Shown here: positions 1 through 9,660 of the stretch, piece after piece
How positions within the stretch are numbered: position 1 is the stretch's first letter
How the letters are laid out: each line of letters starts with the position of its first letter
Assembly: GCF_004402015.1 (NCBI RefSeq)
Contig: NZ_SOPW01000024.1
Location: forward strand, 1-40,815
Length of the DNA: 40,815 nucleotides
Direction of reading: 5' to 3'
From: Filobacillus milosensis
GTDB taxonomy: Bacteria > Bacillota > Bacilli > Bacillales > Alkalibacillaceae
Notes under the pieces: generated by a model
The model's input: the letters and a program-made list of their open reading frames with translations, nothing else
Database searches by the model: none
Told to the model about the DNA's origin: nothing
Program-made: the position numbers and the translations under genes

Positions 1-45
1 TTACATGTATTATTACAATTATATACGACCTTTTTCAAAATTAAA

Positions 46-94
46 TTGCCACAGCCCTGTTGAATACAGGACCGTGGCAGCATAGGTGTTTTTT
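46..94 (+). terminator. Possible rho-independent terminator at left edge
   Basis: The arms TGCCAC (47-52) and GTGGCA (74-79), with an inner CCTGT/ACAGG pairing, form a hairpin. Ten bases later there is a run of six T (89-94). It would end a plus-strand transcript coming from outside the window. The T run is not directly next to the stem, so confidence is moderate. I see nothing else in bases 95-285, the region downstream of the diguanylate cyclase gene. Confidence 0.4.
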
Positions 95-285
95 CTTGTC
101 TCATTTCCCTGGGTCAGTTCACCTTAATAGGAATACGGGGTTTGCTTTTGGGAATCGATGATGTCTAAGTTAAATACTTGAATGGATCATTAATTCATAC
201 ATCTTCTATACTTTTCTAGTCTAATTGTTTAAATTAATCACTAATCTGGCATAATCAACATTTTAGTTTAGGTTTAGTTTTACTA

Positions 286-1395
286 TTATTCACTATAGTT
301 AGCACAGACTCTATTTCTCCCTGCCCATTTTGCCTTGTACAAACCTTCATCAGCAGTACCCACAACTTGGTTCATATCACTGACTGTGTCAGGATATGTG
401 GCAACACCTATTGAAATAGTTAAGTTAATCGTTTGTTCTGATGATACATGGAATTGATGTATTTCCACCGTTTCCCTAATACGTTCTGCTATTTCTATCG
501 CTTGATGATGTGGGCAATCAGGTAGGATTACTGAAAACTCCTCTCCCCCATTTCTAGATACGAAATCAATAGAGCGAGTGGTACTTTTTAAAATCTTTCC
601 AAATTCTATTAGAATTTTATCTCCAATCGGGTGACCAAATGTATCATTTATATTTTTAAAATAATCAATATCAATAATTAATAACGACAATCTTTCCTTT
701 TTATCATTAGCATTACTAATAAGCGAATTCCAAATGACATCAAATTGGCGTACATTATTTAAACCAGTAAGAAAATCTGTTTTAGATTCTTTTTCATATC
801 TCAATATAAGGTATTGAGTTTTTCGAATATACTCCACAAAGAAAACAGCAGTAAGTCCGCCTATAATAGATATAATCCAATAGGGAGGAAGTAAACTTAT
901 TAGAATTCCGACGTCTTTAACAAGAAATGAAATGATAATACTAAATACTATACTCGAAAATATGATCATCACTAGACCTTGTTTATAAGAATTTAGAGCT
1001 AGATTATTTTTTTTAAATAATTTATGAATTAAGATAAAACCTATAATTAAAATGGACATTGAAATCATTGCTGCAACGGCAGAAGTAGTTACACCAAATA
1101 CAAACCTGCCGATTATTATTAAGAATGCGCTAATTATTGCTTGAGGAATCCCTACAAACATTAAAATAAGCATAACTGGTATGAAACGTAAGTCAACAAT
1201 TGTTTCAGTTGTTACTTGTATTGAGAAATTCATTAAAATATATCCTAAAACTCCCCCTGCAAGTCCATCTAGTATAATATAAATTTTTCGTTTTCCCTCT
1301 AATTTGAAGAACTTCCATCTTACTTGCAGATATATAAAAATTAACGAAATGAGTACACAAAGATTTATAAACAAATCATTTAATAATAAAAACAA
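286..1395 (-). CDS. Membrane-bound GGDEF diguanylate cyclase
   Basis: Predicted to make cyclic di-GMP from two GTP at the membrane, a signal that usually shifts cells toward a sessile state. The 369-residue protein starts with five to six hydrophobic segments (about residues 8-190), like the 5TM LytS-type sensor domain. A GGDEF domain follows (about 205-365) with an intact GGEEF active-site motif at 283-287. The inhibitory RxxD site (RSID, 274-277) is present at the usual five-residue spacing, so product feedback is likely. I chose a TTG start because an AAGGGGG ribosome binding site lies just upstream and no in-frame ATG fits. The gene is followed by no clear terminator and is separated from its EcsC neighbour by a hairpin, so it is probably transcribed alone. 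It has no obvious link to defence. The ligand sensed is unknown. Confidence 0.93.
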   Translation of the reverse strand: MFLLLNDLFINLCVLISLIFIYLQVRWKFFKLEGKRKIYIILDGLAGGVLGYILMNFSIQVTTETIVDLRFIPVMLILMFVGIPQAIISAFLIIIGRFVFGVTTSAVAAMISMSILIIGFILIHKLFKKNNLALNSYKQGLVMIIFSSIVFSIIISFLVKDVGILISLLPPYWIISIIGGLTAVFFVEYIRKTQYLILRYEKESKTDFLTGLNNVRQFDVIWNSLISNANDKKERLSLLIIDIDYFKNINDTFGHPIGDKILIEFGKILKSTTRSIDFVSRNGGEEFSVILPDCPHHQAIEIAERIRETVEIHQFHVSSEQTINLTISIGVATYPDTVSDMNQVVGTADEGLYKAKWAGRNRVCANYSE

Positions 1396-1510
1396 TAAAA
1401 CACATCCCCCTTAAAAATCTAATCTTATCAGAATTTCTTTTGTTAATACAACACCTACTCTTTACTTTACCACTGTTTGTGATAAGGTTCACCGTGGTTA
1501 TTTAAGAGGC

Positions 1511-1549
1511 AAAAAATGAACGGGCTTGGTTCAATTCCAGGCTCGTTTT
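1511..1549 (-). terminator. Rho-independent terminator after the EcsC gene
   Basis: Read on the minus strand, AACGAGCCTGG pairs with CCAAGCCCGTT (one G-U pair and a small mismatch), and a run of six T follows shortly after. It begins 12 bases downstream of the EcsC stop codon, so it most likely ends that transcript and isolates the diguanylate cyclase gene. Confidence 0.65.
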
Positions 1550-1560
1550 AACTCACCTTG

Positions 1561-2643
1561 TCAGGGCCTAACTTTATTCATTATTTCATTGTAGTCCAGA
1601 ATATCAGGTCTATGATTATCATGTGAATCAGAACTAATCTCACTTATTCTAATTTCTTTCTCAAATAAAAACCTCTTATGATAGATTAAGTTTGCTCCTT
1701 TTATTATCTTATTCATGGTATATGTGTCTGACATAGCCCCAATAAATCCCCCTATTACAGGCACCGCTTTTTTTCCAGTTTCTTTGCTCATTCTTTTACC
1801 AATCTGTTCGAGTAGATTTTTGAATATTCCTGCTTCTACTCCTTCTTTACCTGCCTTTTCAAGTGCTTTTTTGGCTTGGGCATTTGCTAATGCTCGTATC
1901 TGAACATATAGTAATTCAGCCCCACCTTTTTGGGCCATTTGTTTATATGATAATTTCGTTAATGACTCTTTTAAGACTGTAACGTTTGTAGCAAACATCA
2001 TCTTACTAACTATTGACCCTAGGTTCTGTGCATCTGACGCTATATGGGGAGATAGACATTCTATTGTTACACTGGATGCAAATTCTAACTCTCTTGGATC
2101 ATCAACAACATCATAGCCATAATATAATCCCACAGCTTGAACAGTTCTATAATACATAAAAAAGGTGTAGGCTAAGTTAAATGGGACTCCCCATAAACCA
2201 AAGAACCCTGTTACCCCTCCACCTACAAATGCCGTAGGTAAATCAAACATTTTCCTCCTGTTAATTACATTCTTTTCAATGTAATAACTTCTTAGTTTAC
2301 ATATTCCTTCAAATTGATCAATTTGGACATCTTCCATACTTAAAGATTTTATTACATGCTTTTTGCTTAAAGTATATCTTGCAGAATTTTCATTTACGAC
2401 CCCAAAACCCTTACCAGAACTTTCCATCACCTTTTTTATTACCACCCAATCGCTCGCACTTTTTATAGAATCTGAAGTGATTTCCTTTACTTTTTCTGGT
2501 AAGAATTCAGATACTTTATCTTTTGTGTTTATTAAATGTGTTTGCAAAGGACTCGGCTGGATAAATTCCTCATATTTCTTTGTAAGAGTTACTAATAAAT
2601 CTTTCTCTTTTTGATTTAATGATGTGGTTTTATCATTATACAT
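1561..2643 (-). CDS. EcsC-family protein
   Basis: The 360-residue protein belongs to the EcsC family by its overall pattern. It has an amphipathic helical N-terminus, a glycine-rich membrane-associating stretch (FVGGGVTGFFGLWGVPFNLA, mid-protein) and a second glycine-rich segment near the end (AVPVIGGFIGAMSDTYTMNK). EcsC proteins occur with or without the EcsAB exporter and their biochemical role is poorly known. No ABC transporter genes are nearby, so this is a stand-alone member. I chose the ATG at 2643 rather than a TTG six codons upstream, because the GGGAGGAG ribosome binding site overlaps that TTG and sits 8 bases before the ATG. A terminator follows. Bases 2644-2893 upstream contain no gene I can support. 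Confidence 0.8.
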   Translation of the reverse strand: MYNDKTTSLNQKEKDLLVTLTKKYEEFIQPSPLQTHLINTKDKVSEFLPEKVKEITSDSIKSASDWVVIKKVMESSGKGFGVVNENSARYTLSKKHVIKSLSMEDVQIDQFEGICKLRSYYIEKNVINRRKMFDLPTAFVGGGVTGFFGLWGVPFNLAYTFFMYYRTVQAVGLYYGYDVVDDPRELEFASSVTIECLSPHIASDAQNLGSIVSKMMFATNVTVLKESLTKLSYKQMAQKGGAELLYVQIRALANAQAKKALEKAGKEGVEAGIFKNLLEQIGKRMSKETGKKAVPVIGGFIGAMSDTYTMNKIIKGANLIYHKRFLFEKEIRISEISSDSHDNHRPDILDYNEIMNKVRP

Positions 2644-2893
2644 TCCATTTACTCCTCCCAATCTTGAATACTACCAGCGTTAAGAAACGTAGTATTTTAA
2701 ATCAAACTATGCCTTATAACACTTACATGTCTATCTACGGAAAAAGACCATTAATAAGTTAATACCCTTACTATTAGCCTATCCTTTGCTACACAAACAT
2801 TTTTCTAAACAATATAGCATTCTACTTAGTTATACCCTCTAAAATCTGTTAACCCTATCTGGTTGCGTCTTCCGAATTGGTATGGACCACCCT

Positions 2894-5572
2894 TTAATGT
2901 ATAAGCTCCTTTTGTAACTCTTCTTCAATATCAAGATTTTTACTTGGTACAATTACATTTTCTGCAAGTTCTTTCTTCTCACTAAGTACCTGATCGACTA
3001 GTTCTTCAAATCCTTTTCCAACATTAGTCTTTATAGTTGGATAATAAACGTGCACATCCTTCTCTTGCCCGATTCGATATGCGCGATCAGTTGCCTGGTT
3101 CTCAACTGCAGGGTTCCACCATCTTGTATAGTGGATGACGTGATTAGCACTCGTAATAGTTAAGCCTACACCTGCAGCTTTAGGGGATAGAATTAAAACA
3201 TCAAAACCATCATTTTTATTAAACTGGTCAACTAAATCTTGTCTTGAATCGGTAGAACCATTAATGACCATAGCATTCAGTTTAAATTCTTCAACAATCG
3301 CTCTTTTTAAAATGGACTGCATTTCTCTATATTCAGTAAAAATTAACGCCTTCTCACCTTTTGAGTGAATATTCTTAAGAATATCCATCGTGACTTTTAA
3401 TTTGGGTACTTTCTTAATCTTTAAATTAGAATATGAACGATCATATAATCCTGGATGAGAAGATATTTTTTTTAATTCTTGTATCCCCTGCAATGGCGCA
3501 ATATCTTTTTGTTTAATCTGATGAATCACAGATTGATACATCTTTTCTTGCTCTGGCCCAAACTGAACTTCAAACTCACCTTGATGTTCGATTTTCTTTG
3601 GTAATTGATTCTCAAGTTCTCCCTTTTTGGTACGTCGTTTAAATACTAATTTCATTTCTTCCTCAAGACGACTTTGGATATGGTCATAACTTTCTCCATT
3701 TTTAATAGCACTTTCGTATTTCTTTTTAAATTCATTAAGGCTTCCTAACAAACCCGGTTGTACAAAATCCACAATTGACCATAGTTCAGTTAGATTGTTT
3801 TCAACTGGTGTTCCCGTTAAAGCAATACGGCCTTTATTTTTTAACGCCTTAATGACACGTGAAGTCGATGTAGAAGGGTTTTTGATTTTCTGTGCCTCGT
3901 CAGAAATAACCATTTCCCAGTCAATCTGCCCCAATACAATCTGATCTCTAACCAACGTATCATAGGTAGTTAATACAATATCAAAGTGAGATATTGTTTT
4001 AGGGTCTTTCAAACGATTAGCGCCGATGTGCACATATGGACTATGAGTTAACTCTGGGGCAAAATTATGCATTTCATTCTTCCAATTCTCAATTAATGAT
4101 TTTGGCAATACTAACAATGTGGGTGTTAACTTACCAATATCTTTCAAATGAGATAGAAATGCAATAACTTGAACTGTCTTACCTAACCCCATATCATCAG
4201 CTAAAAGGCCACCATAACCAATGAAATGTAAATGCTTCATCCAGACAAAACCTTCCTCTTGGAAAGGATGTAAGTTAGCTTTAAATAGCTTAGGAGGTAT
4301 TTTATTCTTAACATTCGAGTCTTCTAATTGTTGTCGAAACTCTTGTAACGGAGCATTAAATTCAACAGACTGGATGTTCTCAAATATTTCTATAACATAA
4401 TTAGAATGTATTCCTTGATTCCTTTCATTTTTTATTTTGGAAGCATATTCTTCAAATTCATTTACATCATTAGGTACTGACACGTATGTATTATTATCAA
4501 CCTTTTTATAATTGCCTTCCGTTTCAAAGTATCCTAAAGACTCCTGACTAATTTGTTCGCCCAATTCATTTTGAACGTTATAACCAACATTATAATCGAA
4601 CCAACCACGCTCATTTTCATTGGCATACACAAATGGTTGAGCCTTATAAACCTGTATTCCTAATTTCTTAACTCGTTCACCAAAGTTTTCTAAAGAGATA
4701 CCACCAATATCTTCCGGAATAAAAGATTCAGGATTCTCAATAAACCGAGGTATATCTTTCTCTTCGATTCGTTCAATTTGATTTAATCTCAGGGCAGTTT
4801 CCTTAGCCTTTTCATCAACAAAAACTCTTTTACCTTCTTGTTTTACATACCCACGACCAACTAATTGCTCATGATTCAATACTTCTTCATCTAATTCATC
4901 ATGAGAATAACTTGGTATAATTTGGATTCCGTCAGAACCTCTTTCAACATCTGGCTCTACACCTTCAATAAATTCATAGTTTTCCCGAGTTAAATACTCA
5001 TTTAACTCAACTTTTGAGCCTTTTGCTAGATGCTTAATCTTTGAAATCTGACGTAGTAACTCTTCACCTTGTTTATAAGGAACTTCATGTACAGCATTGA
5101 TTAATTTTACATCATTTTCCGTCATTAAAACTAATTGACCATCGTTTAGTTGAATTAGGTTTTGATACCTTTTACCAACTAAATCTAACTTCGGATATTT
5201 TTCTGTTCGATAACTTAGGTTCAATTCAAAGTTTGATCGACCAATAATACCTTTATTATCAAGCTTGAAAAATAAAGAAGTCACTTCATCAGGCAGATTT
5301 AGTAATTCTCTCTCATCAGCTTCTAAATGGTAGAGTTCTTTATATTCTAATAAATAATTCAAGCGTTCCAATTCTATTAACCTTTGATCATAGAACAAGT
5401 CTTCCATTAACAATAATGTATCCAGATTTTTTACTTGCTTTATATCAGATACTGTTAACTGAACAGGCAAAGGAACCAATTCGTCGTTTTTTTGAATGCT
5501 AAAAATTATACCTGTACTTGTAAATTCTTTATTAATCTTAATAGAAGCTTTAAGTCTAGTAAAAATCGCCAT
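2894..5572 (-). CDS. zorD: ZorD, SNF2-type helicase of a type I Zorya system
   Basis: The 892-residue protein is a SWI2/SNF2 (superfamily 2) ATPase. The N-terminal 430 residues lack recognisable catalytic motifs and probably bind DNA or regulate the motor. Walker A reads ADDMGLGKT (459-467), and motif II reads DEAQ within ISDEAQKIKNP. The C-terminal helicase lobe has the SNF2 motif VI region (NQATDRAYRIGQ). In Zorya the ZorD enzyme is thought to act on invading DNA after the ZorAB membrane complex senses phage entry. It is the last gene of zorA-zorB-zorC-zorD, starting 12 bases after the zorC stop. It is somewhat shorter than the well-studied E. coli enzyme. I saw no fused nuclease domain, although E. 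coli ZorD has been reported to degrade DNA. Role assignment rests mainly on the complete operon context. Confidence 0.92.
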   Translation of the reverse strand: MAIFTRLKASIKINKEFTSTGIIFSIQKNDELVPLPVQLTVSDIKQVKNLDTLLLMEDLFYDQRLIELERLNYLLEYKELYHLEADERELLNLPDEVTSLFFKLDNKGIIGRSNFELNLSYRTEKYPKLDLVGKRYQNLIQLNDGQLVLMTENDVKLINAVHEVPYKQGEELLRQISKIKHLAKGSKVELNEYLTRENYEFIEGVEPDVERGSDGIQIIPSYSHDELDEEVLNHEQLVGRGYVKQEGKRVFVDEKAKETALRLNQIERIEEKDIPRFIENPESFIPEDIGGISLENFGERVKKLGIQVYKAQPFVYANENERGWFDYNVGYNVQNELGEQISQESLGYFETEGNYKKVDNNTYVSVPNDVNEFEEYASKIKNERNQGIHSNYVIEIFENIQSVEFNAPLQEFRQQLEDSNVKNKIPPKLFKANLHPFQEEGFVWMKHLHFIGYGGLLADDMGLGKTVQVIAFLSHLKDIGKLTPTLLVLPKSLIENWKNEMHNFAPELTHSPYVHIGANRLKDPKTISHFDIVLTTYDTLVRDQIVLGQIDWEMVISDEAQKIKNPSTSTSRVIKALKNKGRIALTGTPVENNLTELWSIVDFVQPGLLGSLNEFKKKYESAIKNGESYDHIQSRLEEEMKLVFKRRTKKGELENQLPKKIEHQGEFEVQFGPEQEKMYQSVIHQIKQKDIAPLQGIQELKKISSHPGLYDRSYSNLKIKKVPKLKVTMDILKNIHSKGEKALIFTEYREMQSILKRAIVEEFKLNAMVINGSTDSRQDLVDQFNKNDGFDVLILSPKAAGVGLTITSANHVIHYTRWWNPAVENQATDRAYRIGQEKDVHVYYPTIKTNVGKGFEELVDQVLSEKKELAENVIVPSKNLDIEEELQKELIH

Positions 5573-5584
5573 TGATTATCATCC

Positions 5585-6772
5585 TTAATGAATAAAGTCA
5601 TAACTACCTTTTAAGTATTGATTCATATATTGATCAAACCGCCAATCCCAACCTCCTGAGTGATTCAACTTGTTGATGAAATATGGAGCATATTGATTTT
5701 TTAAGTATTCCACTTTAGTACCTGTTTTCAAGTTCTTAGACAGAGTTCGGTCAAAGCCAACCGTTTCATAAAAATAAGCAGCATTTCCCTTATTAGCAAA
5801 CTCAACAACAACAAACTCTCCAAAATACATAGCAGATATAGGTGGGTCATTGATTGTCTTTACATTATTAGTTAAATGAATATACTTTTTCCAATATTGA
5901 AATCGCTCGGAGTCTAAAAACTCCTCTAGTTTACGTTGAAATAGCCATTGTTTGACCTTGTTAATGGCATTGTTACTTACTCCATCCCACTTTGATAACG
6001 ATTCAGCTGGATTACCTAAACGGTGTAGTAGTATTTGCATGATAAATTCATGAAAATCATCGACATTAAAGCTATGTAAGTAAAGTTCCATTACTTGCTT
6101 AAAATCTTTAAGAGGGTAATAATATAAAACTTCTTTCAATGTCTCTTGATTTTGCGTTCTAATAAACTGGTCGTTATCAATAAACTGAAAGATCATGTGA
6201 TTCCATAATAAGTGGTGTAATTCTTTGCCTTCTTGAATCTTCCAAAGTTTTATGGCCTGATCCACACCAGCCGCTTCTTGACCAAGTTTAATTGACATAG
6301 ATTCTATTACTTCATCACTCTGAAAAATTTCGTTATACATCTTTCTGACAGAACTACTTAATGATAAGAATTGTTCGTTTTCCTCTTTAAACGCTTTTGA
6401 CAGAAGTGCAATAATAAAGGGGTCCTTGGGTCGTATTTGAAAATGATACCAAAATCGTTTACCTATAATACTGTTATAACGACGCTCTAAGATTAGACGA
6501 ATTTTACTGTGCAATAGTTCATCTTCTATACCATAAGGATATTCACTCGCTAATAGATTCAAATGAAGTCTTTTTAACGTTTTTGAGTACTTAATAATCT
6601 CTTGTTCATCGTATGGTAATTCCTCTATTTCTTTTAGAATTAACGGTAAATCTCGTCTTATAATATAATCAGGGAGTGATTTTACACCTTTATATTGATT
6701 TTCTAGTTTCTTGGATATCTCCTTTAATTTTGTAGGCTTAAAGTGAAAGGAAAAATCAAACTTATGATTCAT
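5585..6772 (-). CDS. zorC: ZorC, type I Zorya protein (EH-signature type)
   Basis: This 395-residue, largely helical soluble protein occupies the zorC position between zorB and zorD. Its C-terminal region (ending GGWDWRFDQYMNQYLKG) fits the EH-signature domain that marks ZorC. ZorC is a DNA-associated component that works with ZorD downstream of the ZorAB motor-like complex. No catalytic motif is evident. The start is placed at ATG 6772, inside the end of zorB, because this gives an 11-base overlap and a GGTGG ribosome binding site. A longer reading frame reaches 6814 but would lie deeper inside zorB with no good ribosome binding site. The overlap implies translational coupling. Identity is inferred from context plus the C-terminal motif, since ZorC sequences diverge strongly. 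Confidence 0.85.
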   Translation of the reverse strand: MNHKFDFSFHFKPTKLKEISKKLENQYKGVKSLPDYIIRRDLPLILKEIEELPYDEQEIIKYSKTLKRLHLNLLASEYPYGIEDELLHSKIRLILERRYNSIIGKRFWYHFQIRPKDPFIIALLSKAFKEENEQFLSLSSSVRKMYNEIFQSDEVIESMSIKLGQEAAGVDQAIKLWKIQEGKELHHLLWNHMIFQFIDNDQFIRTQNQETLKEVLYYYPLKDFKQVMELYLHSFNVDDFHEFIMQILLHRLGNPAESLSKWDGVSNNAINKVKQWLFQRKLEEFLDSERFQYWKKYIHLTNNVKTINDPPISAMYFGEFVVVEFANKGNAAYFYETVGFDRTLSKNLKTGTKVEYLKNQYAPYFINKLNHSGGWDWRFDQYMNQYLKGSYDFIH

Positions 6773-7472
6773 TATTAGCCACCAACTCTTGAATTTCTTC
6801 AAACATTTCCTCATCTTTTAATCTAAACTTAAATTCAACACGACGCGAAGCATCTTGATCAACTTCACCGTTATCCAAAATAGGATCACTATAAGATCTA
6901 CCATTAGAAGTAAGAACATCTCTTAAATGACCGTCCTGATCCTCCATAGGAAAGTCTTCAGACAAAATTTCCTGCACTACTGCTAACGATCGATTATGGG
7001 ATAGCTCTAAGTTATACAAGTAACTCCCTTGATTATCTGTGTGGCCCTCAATGATTATTTGCGAAATATGTGGCTTGAATTGTTCTGATAGTAAAACTTC
7101 CATATACAATGGAATGAACTTCGCTAAGTTTTCTTTACCTTCTTCCGAAATTTTTGAGCTACTATACTCAAAGAGCACACCGCTTGAGAGTGTTATAGCA
7201 CCTGTTTGAGGATCTATAATCATCTCAACATCAGACCCCTTAAATGTTGCACTAAGTTCCTTTATAATTTCTGATTTTATACCTATGATGTCCTCTATAA
7301 CTTCATTTTTAGCTTCAATTTCTTTTTGATTACTAAACATATTAACCATCAACAATAATGCAAACACAAATAGCAACGCACTCATCAAATCAGAATAAGA
7401 CATCCAATAGTGATTACCTTCTTCTTCAACATGCTTATATTCTCTCGATCTCTCTAAACGTTTTCTTGCCAT
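6762..7472 (-). CDS. zorB: ZorB, MotB/OmpA-like stator subunit of Zorya
   Basis: The 236-residue protein is the peptidoglycan-anchoring half of the Zorya membrane complex. After a short charged cytoplasmic tail there is one transmembrane helix (about 29-45) preceded by Asp28 in YSDLMSALL. This Asp matches the proton-path aspartate of MotB-type subunits. The C-terminal half is an OmpA-like peptidoglycan-binding domain with the signature EGHTDNQGSYLYNLELSHNR (about 139-160). With ZorA it should form an ion-driven, rotary-like complex that senses envelope disturbance by phage. It starts 13 bases after the zorA stop with an AAGGGTGA ribosome binding site and overlaps zorC by 11 bases. All expected key residues are intact. 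Confidence 0.95.
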   Translation of the reverse strand: MARKRLERSREYKHVEEEGNHYWMSYSDLMSALLFVFALLLMVNMFSNQKEIEAKNEVIEDIIGIKSEIIKELSATFKGSDVEMIIDPQTGAITLSSGVLFEYSSSKISEEGKENLAKFIPLYMEVLLSEQFKPHISQIIIEGHTDNQGSYLYNLELSHNRSLAVVQEILSEDFPMEDQDGHLRDVLTSNGRSYSDPILDNGEVDQDASRRVEFKFRLKDEEMFEEIQELVANNES

Positions 7473-7485
7473 TTGATCTCACCCT

Positions 7486-9342
7486 TTAGCTTTGGCTATT
7501 CGAAGTTGTTTCAACAGTTTCTTTTAACGAACTAATGTATGTGTTAATACCACTTAAGTCTTTATCCATGGATTCCACAATATCCCTTAATCCATCTACA
7601 CCAGTTGCCAGGTATTGAACGGCTTGTTGTAACTCTCGGTCAAATTGCTCAAATGTAAATTGAATGCCTTGGTGCATCTGTTCCGCAAAGGACTCAATTG
7701 ATGAATCTAATGAATTATTTAATCTTTCAATATTCTCATTACTATGATTCATAGCTAGGCTGTTTGCTTCCCATTGACGTTTCAAATCTTGGACATTGTT
7801 TTCCAGTATTTCCTCATAAGATCCTCTAATATTTTCAATTCGTTCCCGTTCTTCCATCACTTTATTTAAAATTTCATTAAGATGACTTGTTGATTGCTCT
7901 TGTACTTGTGCTTGTTCAACCACATCTTCTAAGAGACTCTGAGTTTTATCACTCCATTGGTTAGTAACCTCATGTTGCTTTCTCAATGATTCTCCTTGTT
8001 CAGCTAACTGATTCGTCATACCATGTAAACTACTCGCCGTTGATTGAATATCGCTTTGAACCTGGGTCAACATATTACTTTGATCTTTAAATAACTCAAT
8101 GCTTTGATTCATCTCATCAATTCGCGCTTTTAATTGATCTTCCACTTCAGTATATCTTTCTCCTAAAGAATGTAAGACGGTATCCATACGTTCTAAAATT
8201 GAATCAAATGATGAGGAAGTGCTTTCCAATTTATTGGATAAATCAAAAAGGTTTTCTTGGTAATTAGCATAGGAATCTGTAAATTGATTTAATGTATTTG
8301 TTAAACCTTTCGTTTCTTCCACCATTTCAGATTGATTTTCAGCAGCTTTCATCACATTTTCAACTAATATCTCCATTCGTGAGTGGACATGCTCCTGCCA
8401 TTCAATTGATTTACCAAAAGCTTCTAAAATATTATCCATATGATTGTTTGTCGTTTCATTAAGAGAGTCAATAAAATTATCTACCATTTGATCCATTGAC
8501 TCATGTTGTTTTTCAGTAGTTTTTTCAACTAACTCTTGCATGGTCTGCTGTGTTTGTTCAAGGTGAGGTTGAATGGATTGATTAAAAGATTCTGTAATAC
8601 CTGATGTTAGTCGATTAATAAACTCATCTGTGAAAAACTCTTTGAGATCGTTCATCTGTTCTTTTTGTGTTTCTACGAGATTTTGTAACAAACTACCTTC
8701 AGATTCAACTGGAATTACTTCATCTAAAGAATCTCGTAATTTATCAATTTTCTTCAGGAGTAATAGTGGATAAAAAAGTAACCTGTCAATTATTTGAAAA
8801 GCTAAGGATCCTAATATACCTACTATAGAAGACATAAATGCTACATCCATACCTTCCAGTAAAGTATTAATACCTATTTGTATTTGTTCAGAACTTCCCC
8901 CTTGAAGATCTTGAATACCTAAAAATATCCCAATAAAAGTACCCAAAATTCCTAAAGATACAAGCATAGCAGGGATAGTTTCAACAAATTTCCTTTGACC
9001 AACCTTATATACTAAATCTTCTCTTTTAAAATATTCGTATGGATCTGGAATAAAGTCATCAGACTGATTATAATAAAAATAATATTGATTCCACTTCTTA
9101 TCATATACACTTTTCCACATATATTTTTTATTGTTGATTCGATCATTCATATTGTTTATAGTTTGGTGGACATTTTCAGCTCTAGAATTTTTTAAGGTTT
9201 TAATAAATGAATTTGTCCGCCAACTGACATATATATAAGCAATAAAAACTATCACCAAAACAGAGACAATTACTTTTATTAATAAATTTGCGTACTCTTC
9301 TGTAGTAAAGAATTCCTTATTATTTAATAATATATCGACCAC
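7486..9342 (-). CDS. zorA: ZorA, MotA-like subunit with long coiled-coil tail
   Basis: The 618-residue protein has a MotA/ExbB-like membrane core. TM1 is at about 20-40. TM2 (about 124-143) is glycine-rich (LVSLGILGTFIGIFLGI) and TM3 is at about 167-197. Everything after residue 200 is a hydrophilic Gln/Glu-rich helical tail of about 420 residues, expected to project into the cytoplasm as a coiled coil. Tails of this kind in ZorA transmit the membrane signal to ZorC and ZorD. I chose the GTG start at 9342 because GGGGGAA lies 7-8 bases upstream. It is the first gene of the zorABCD operon. About 310 bases of non-coding sequence, including the terminator of the TIR operon, separate it from the next genes upstream, so it should have its own promoter, which I could not pin down. 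Confidence 0.95.
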   Translation of the reverse strand: MVDILLNNKEFFTTEEYANLLIKVIVSVLVIVFIAYIYVSWRTNSFIKTLKNSRAENVHQTINNMNDRINNKKYMWKSVYDKKWNQYYFYYNQSDDFIPDPYEYFKREDLVYKVGQRKFVETIPAMLVSLGILGTFIGIFLGIQDLQGGSSEQIQIGINTLLEGMDVAFMSSIVGILGSLAFQIIDRLLFYPLLLLKKIDKLRDSLDEVIPVESEGSLLQNLVETQKEQMNDLKEFFTDEFINRLTSGITESFNQSIQPHLEQTQQTMQELVEKTTEKQHESMDQMVDNFIDSLNETTNNHMDNILEAFGKSIEWQEHVHSRMEILVENVMKAAENQSEMVEETKGLTNTLNQFTDSYANYQENLFDLSNKLESTSSSFDSILERMDTVLHSLGERYTEVEDQLKARIDEMNQSIELFKDQSNMLTQVQSDIQSTASSLHGMTNQLAEQGESLRKQHEVTNQWSDKTQSLLEDVVEQAQVQEQSTSHLNEILNKVMEERERIENIRGSYEEILENNVQDLKRQWEANSLAMNHSNENIERLNNSLDSSIESFAEQMHQGIQFTFEQFDRELQQAVQYLATGVDGLRDIVESMDKDLSGINTYISSLKETVETTSNSQS

Positions 9343-9454
9343 TTAAATTCCCCCATTATTAACAACAATCAACTGATTAACCTAATATTTCTATTTTATA
9401 ACTACTAACGTATCAATACAATACTTTCCACACTAGTTAAATTAGTCTCATTCA

Positions 9455-9492
9455 TAAAAAAGAATAACACCTATTATAAAGTGTTATTCTTA
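9455..9492 (-). terminator. Rho-independent terminator after the TIR operon
   Basis: On the minus strand AAGAATAACAC pairs perfectly with GTGTTATTCTT around an AT-rich loop, and a run of T follows directly. It lies about 170 bases past the last TIR gene and upstream of zorA, so it separates the two defence operons. Apart from it, the 318-base gap 9343-9660 shows no supported gene. Confidence 0.75.
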
Positions 9493-9660
9493 TAATCAAT
9501 CTCTAAATTTAATACATAATTGTATTTTTGCTGTAGTTTTTAATAATATTTCTTTATCTTTTGCCCCTTTAACGTTTTCTCATTTGTAAAAAATTATTAG
9601 AGTCATCATAATCCATATAAAAATCGATAAAGAGATCATGTATAGATGTCACCTATAGTT

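Noticed and set aside
1396-1560. Possible RNA gene between the diguanylate cyclase and EcsC genes
   Set aside because: Only a terminator-like hairpin is supported; no tRNA-like or other known RNA structure was seen.
5585-6814. Longer zorC start at 6814
   Set aside because: It would add 14 residues deep inside zorB without a ribosome binding site; the ATG at 6772 has a better site and a normal overlap.
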